Shown here one piece after another: positions 16,435 through 16,970 of a stretch of 16,970 nucleotides of DNA. The notes beneath the pieces were generated by a model. It did not search any database and was not told the origin of the DNA. It saw only the letters and a list, made by a program, of their open reading frames with translations. Each line of letters opens with the position of its first letter. Position 1 is the first letter of the stretch. The stretch covers positions 1-16,970 of the forward strand of contig LSKJ01000484.1 in assembly GCA_001557035.1 (NCBI GenBank), read 5' to 3'. Source of the stretch: Rhodospirillaceae bacterium CCH5-H10. GTDB taxonomy: Bacteria; Pseudomonadota; Alphaproteobacteria; Reyranellales; Reyranellaceae. A program made the position numbers and the translations under genes.

Positions 16435-16970
16435 GCGAAGACCTGCGCGTAACGCCGCTCGACGAGCCGGTTGGTGCCCCAGATGATCGCGACCAGCGCC
16501 GCCAGCAACAACACCGCGACAGCCGCGCCCAGTGGCCAGTTGAGCGTATTCAGGAACTCGTCATAGGCCAGGGTCGACGCGACCTTGAGACGACGGCCGC
16601 CGATGATCGCCGGCGTCGCGAACGCGCTGGCGGCCAGTGCGAAGACGATGACGGCGCCGGATAGGATGCCCGGCATGACCTGCGGCAACACGATGCGCCG
16701 CAGCACGGTGAAAGGTCCCGCCCCCAGCGCCACGGCCGCGTTCTCGATCTGCGGGTCGAGGCGCTGCAGCGAGGCCCAGACGGCCAGCACCATGTAGGGC
16801 ATCAGCACATGCGCCAGCGCGATCACGATGCCGGTCTCGGTGAACATGAAGGGCAGCGGCGCGGAGATGAGACCCATGCCCATCAGCGCCTTGTTCACCA
16901 GCCCCGAATTGCCGCCGAACAGCAGCGCCCATCCGAGCGTGCGCGCGACCACCGTGATCAGCAGCGGCCC
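16431..16970 (-). CDS. ABC transporter permease, PotB-type (N-terminus beyond window)
   Basis: This is the C-terminal 179 codons of a permease. The frame is open through the right edge, beginning GPLLITVVARTLGWALLFGG, so the true start lies outside; an internal GTG at 16952 is not the start. The EAA loop is ENAAVALGAGPFTVLRRIVL followed by PQVMPG. Hydrophobic segments surround it, and the C-terminal VERRYAQVFA is cytoplasmic. It is the usual first partner of a PotB/PotC-type heterodimeric pair, with a TGA that overlaps the ATG of the second permease by ATGA. Together they would import an amine, amino-acid derivative or opine for the oxidoreductases encoded downstream. Confidence 0.9.
   Translation of the reverse strand, partial: GPLLITVVARTLGWALLFGGNSGLVNKALMGMGLISAPLPFMFTETGIVIALAHVLMPYMVLAVWASLQRLDPQIENAAVALGAGPFTVLRRIVLPQVMPGILSGAVIVFALAASAFATPAIIGGRRLKVASTLAYDEFLNTLNWPLGAAVAVLLLAALVAIIWGTNRLVERRYAQVFA

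Overview
This GC-rich window is densely coding, with no intergenic gap above about 180 bases. It looks like the chromosome of a metabolically versatile alphaproteobacterium. The basis is its content: an orphan Bug-type solute receptor, an FMN alpha-hydroxy-acid dehydrogenase, beta-oxidation genes, and a polyamine/opine-type ABC importer next to amine/amino-acid oxidoreductases. It also carries two classes of short palindromic intergenic repeats of a kind common in that class. No genus can be fixed from sequence alone. No rRNA, tRNA, CRISPR array, transposase or phage gene was seen.

Layout. (1) Bases 1-1230 hold a 5'-truncated amidase-signature hydrolase (+) whose N-terminal reading frame looks disrupted near base 28. 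It converges, with three bases between stop codons, on a Bug/TctC-type periplasmic binding protein (-). (2) Bases 2418-5866 hold a beta-oxidation pair (+): a fused enoyl-CoA hydratase/3-hydroxyacyl-CoA dehydrogenase, then a thiolase. The two are separated by a 126-base palindromic repeat and followed by a good intrinsic terminator. (3) On the minus strand are a ZIP/GufA-like metal transporter and an FMN-dependent alpha-hydroxy-acid dehydrogenase. (4) Bases 8055-11485 hold four closely spaced plus-strand genes (GNAT acetyltransferase, PhyH-like Fe(II)/2-oxoglutarate dioxygenase, membrane acyltransferase-3, and a GST-fold protein with an extra C-terminal segment). They form a likely operon of unknown purpose. 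(5) Bases 11595-16970 hold a minus-strand operon, read from the right edge. It encodes two ABC permeases of the PotB/PotC type, a DAO-family FAD oxidoreductase, a small [2Fe-2S] protein, a FAD/NAD-type oxidoreductase with a C-terminal [2Fe-2S]-binding region, and a second DAO-family FAD oxidoreductase.

The last operon is the most interesting. Its final three genes have the gamma-alpha-beta order of multi-subunit substrate dehydrogenases such as HcnABC, opine oxidase and D-hydroxyproline dehydrogenase. There is an extra DAO subunit and a dedicated importer, so it is probably an uptake-and-oxidation pathway for an N-substituted amino acid, opine or amine. A repeat has landed between the gamma and alpha genes. 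The 41-codon frame running through it overlaps the gamma stop and the alpha start by ATGA at both ends, so translational coupling may be kept across the insertion.
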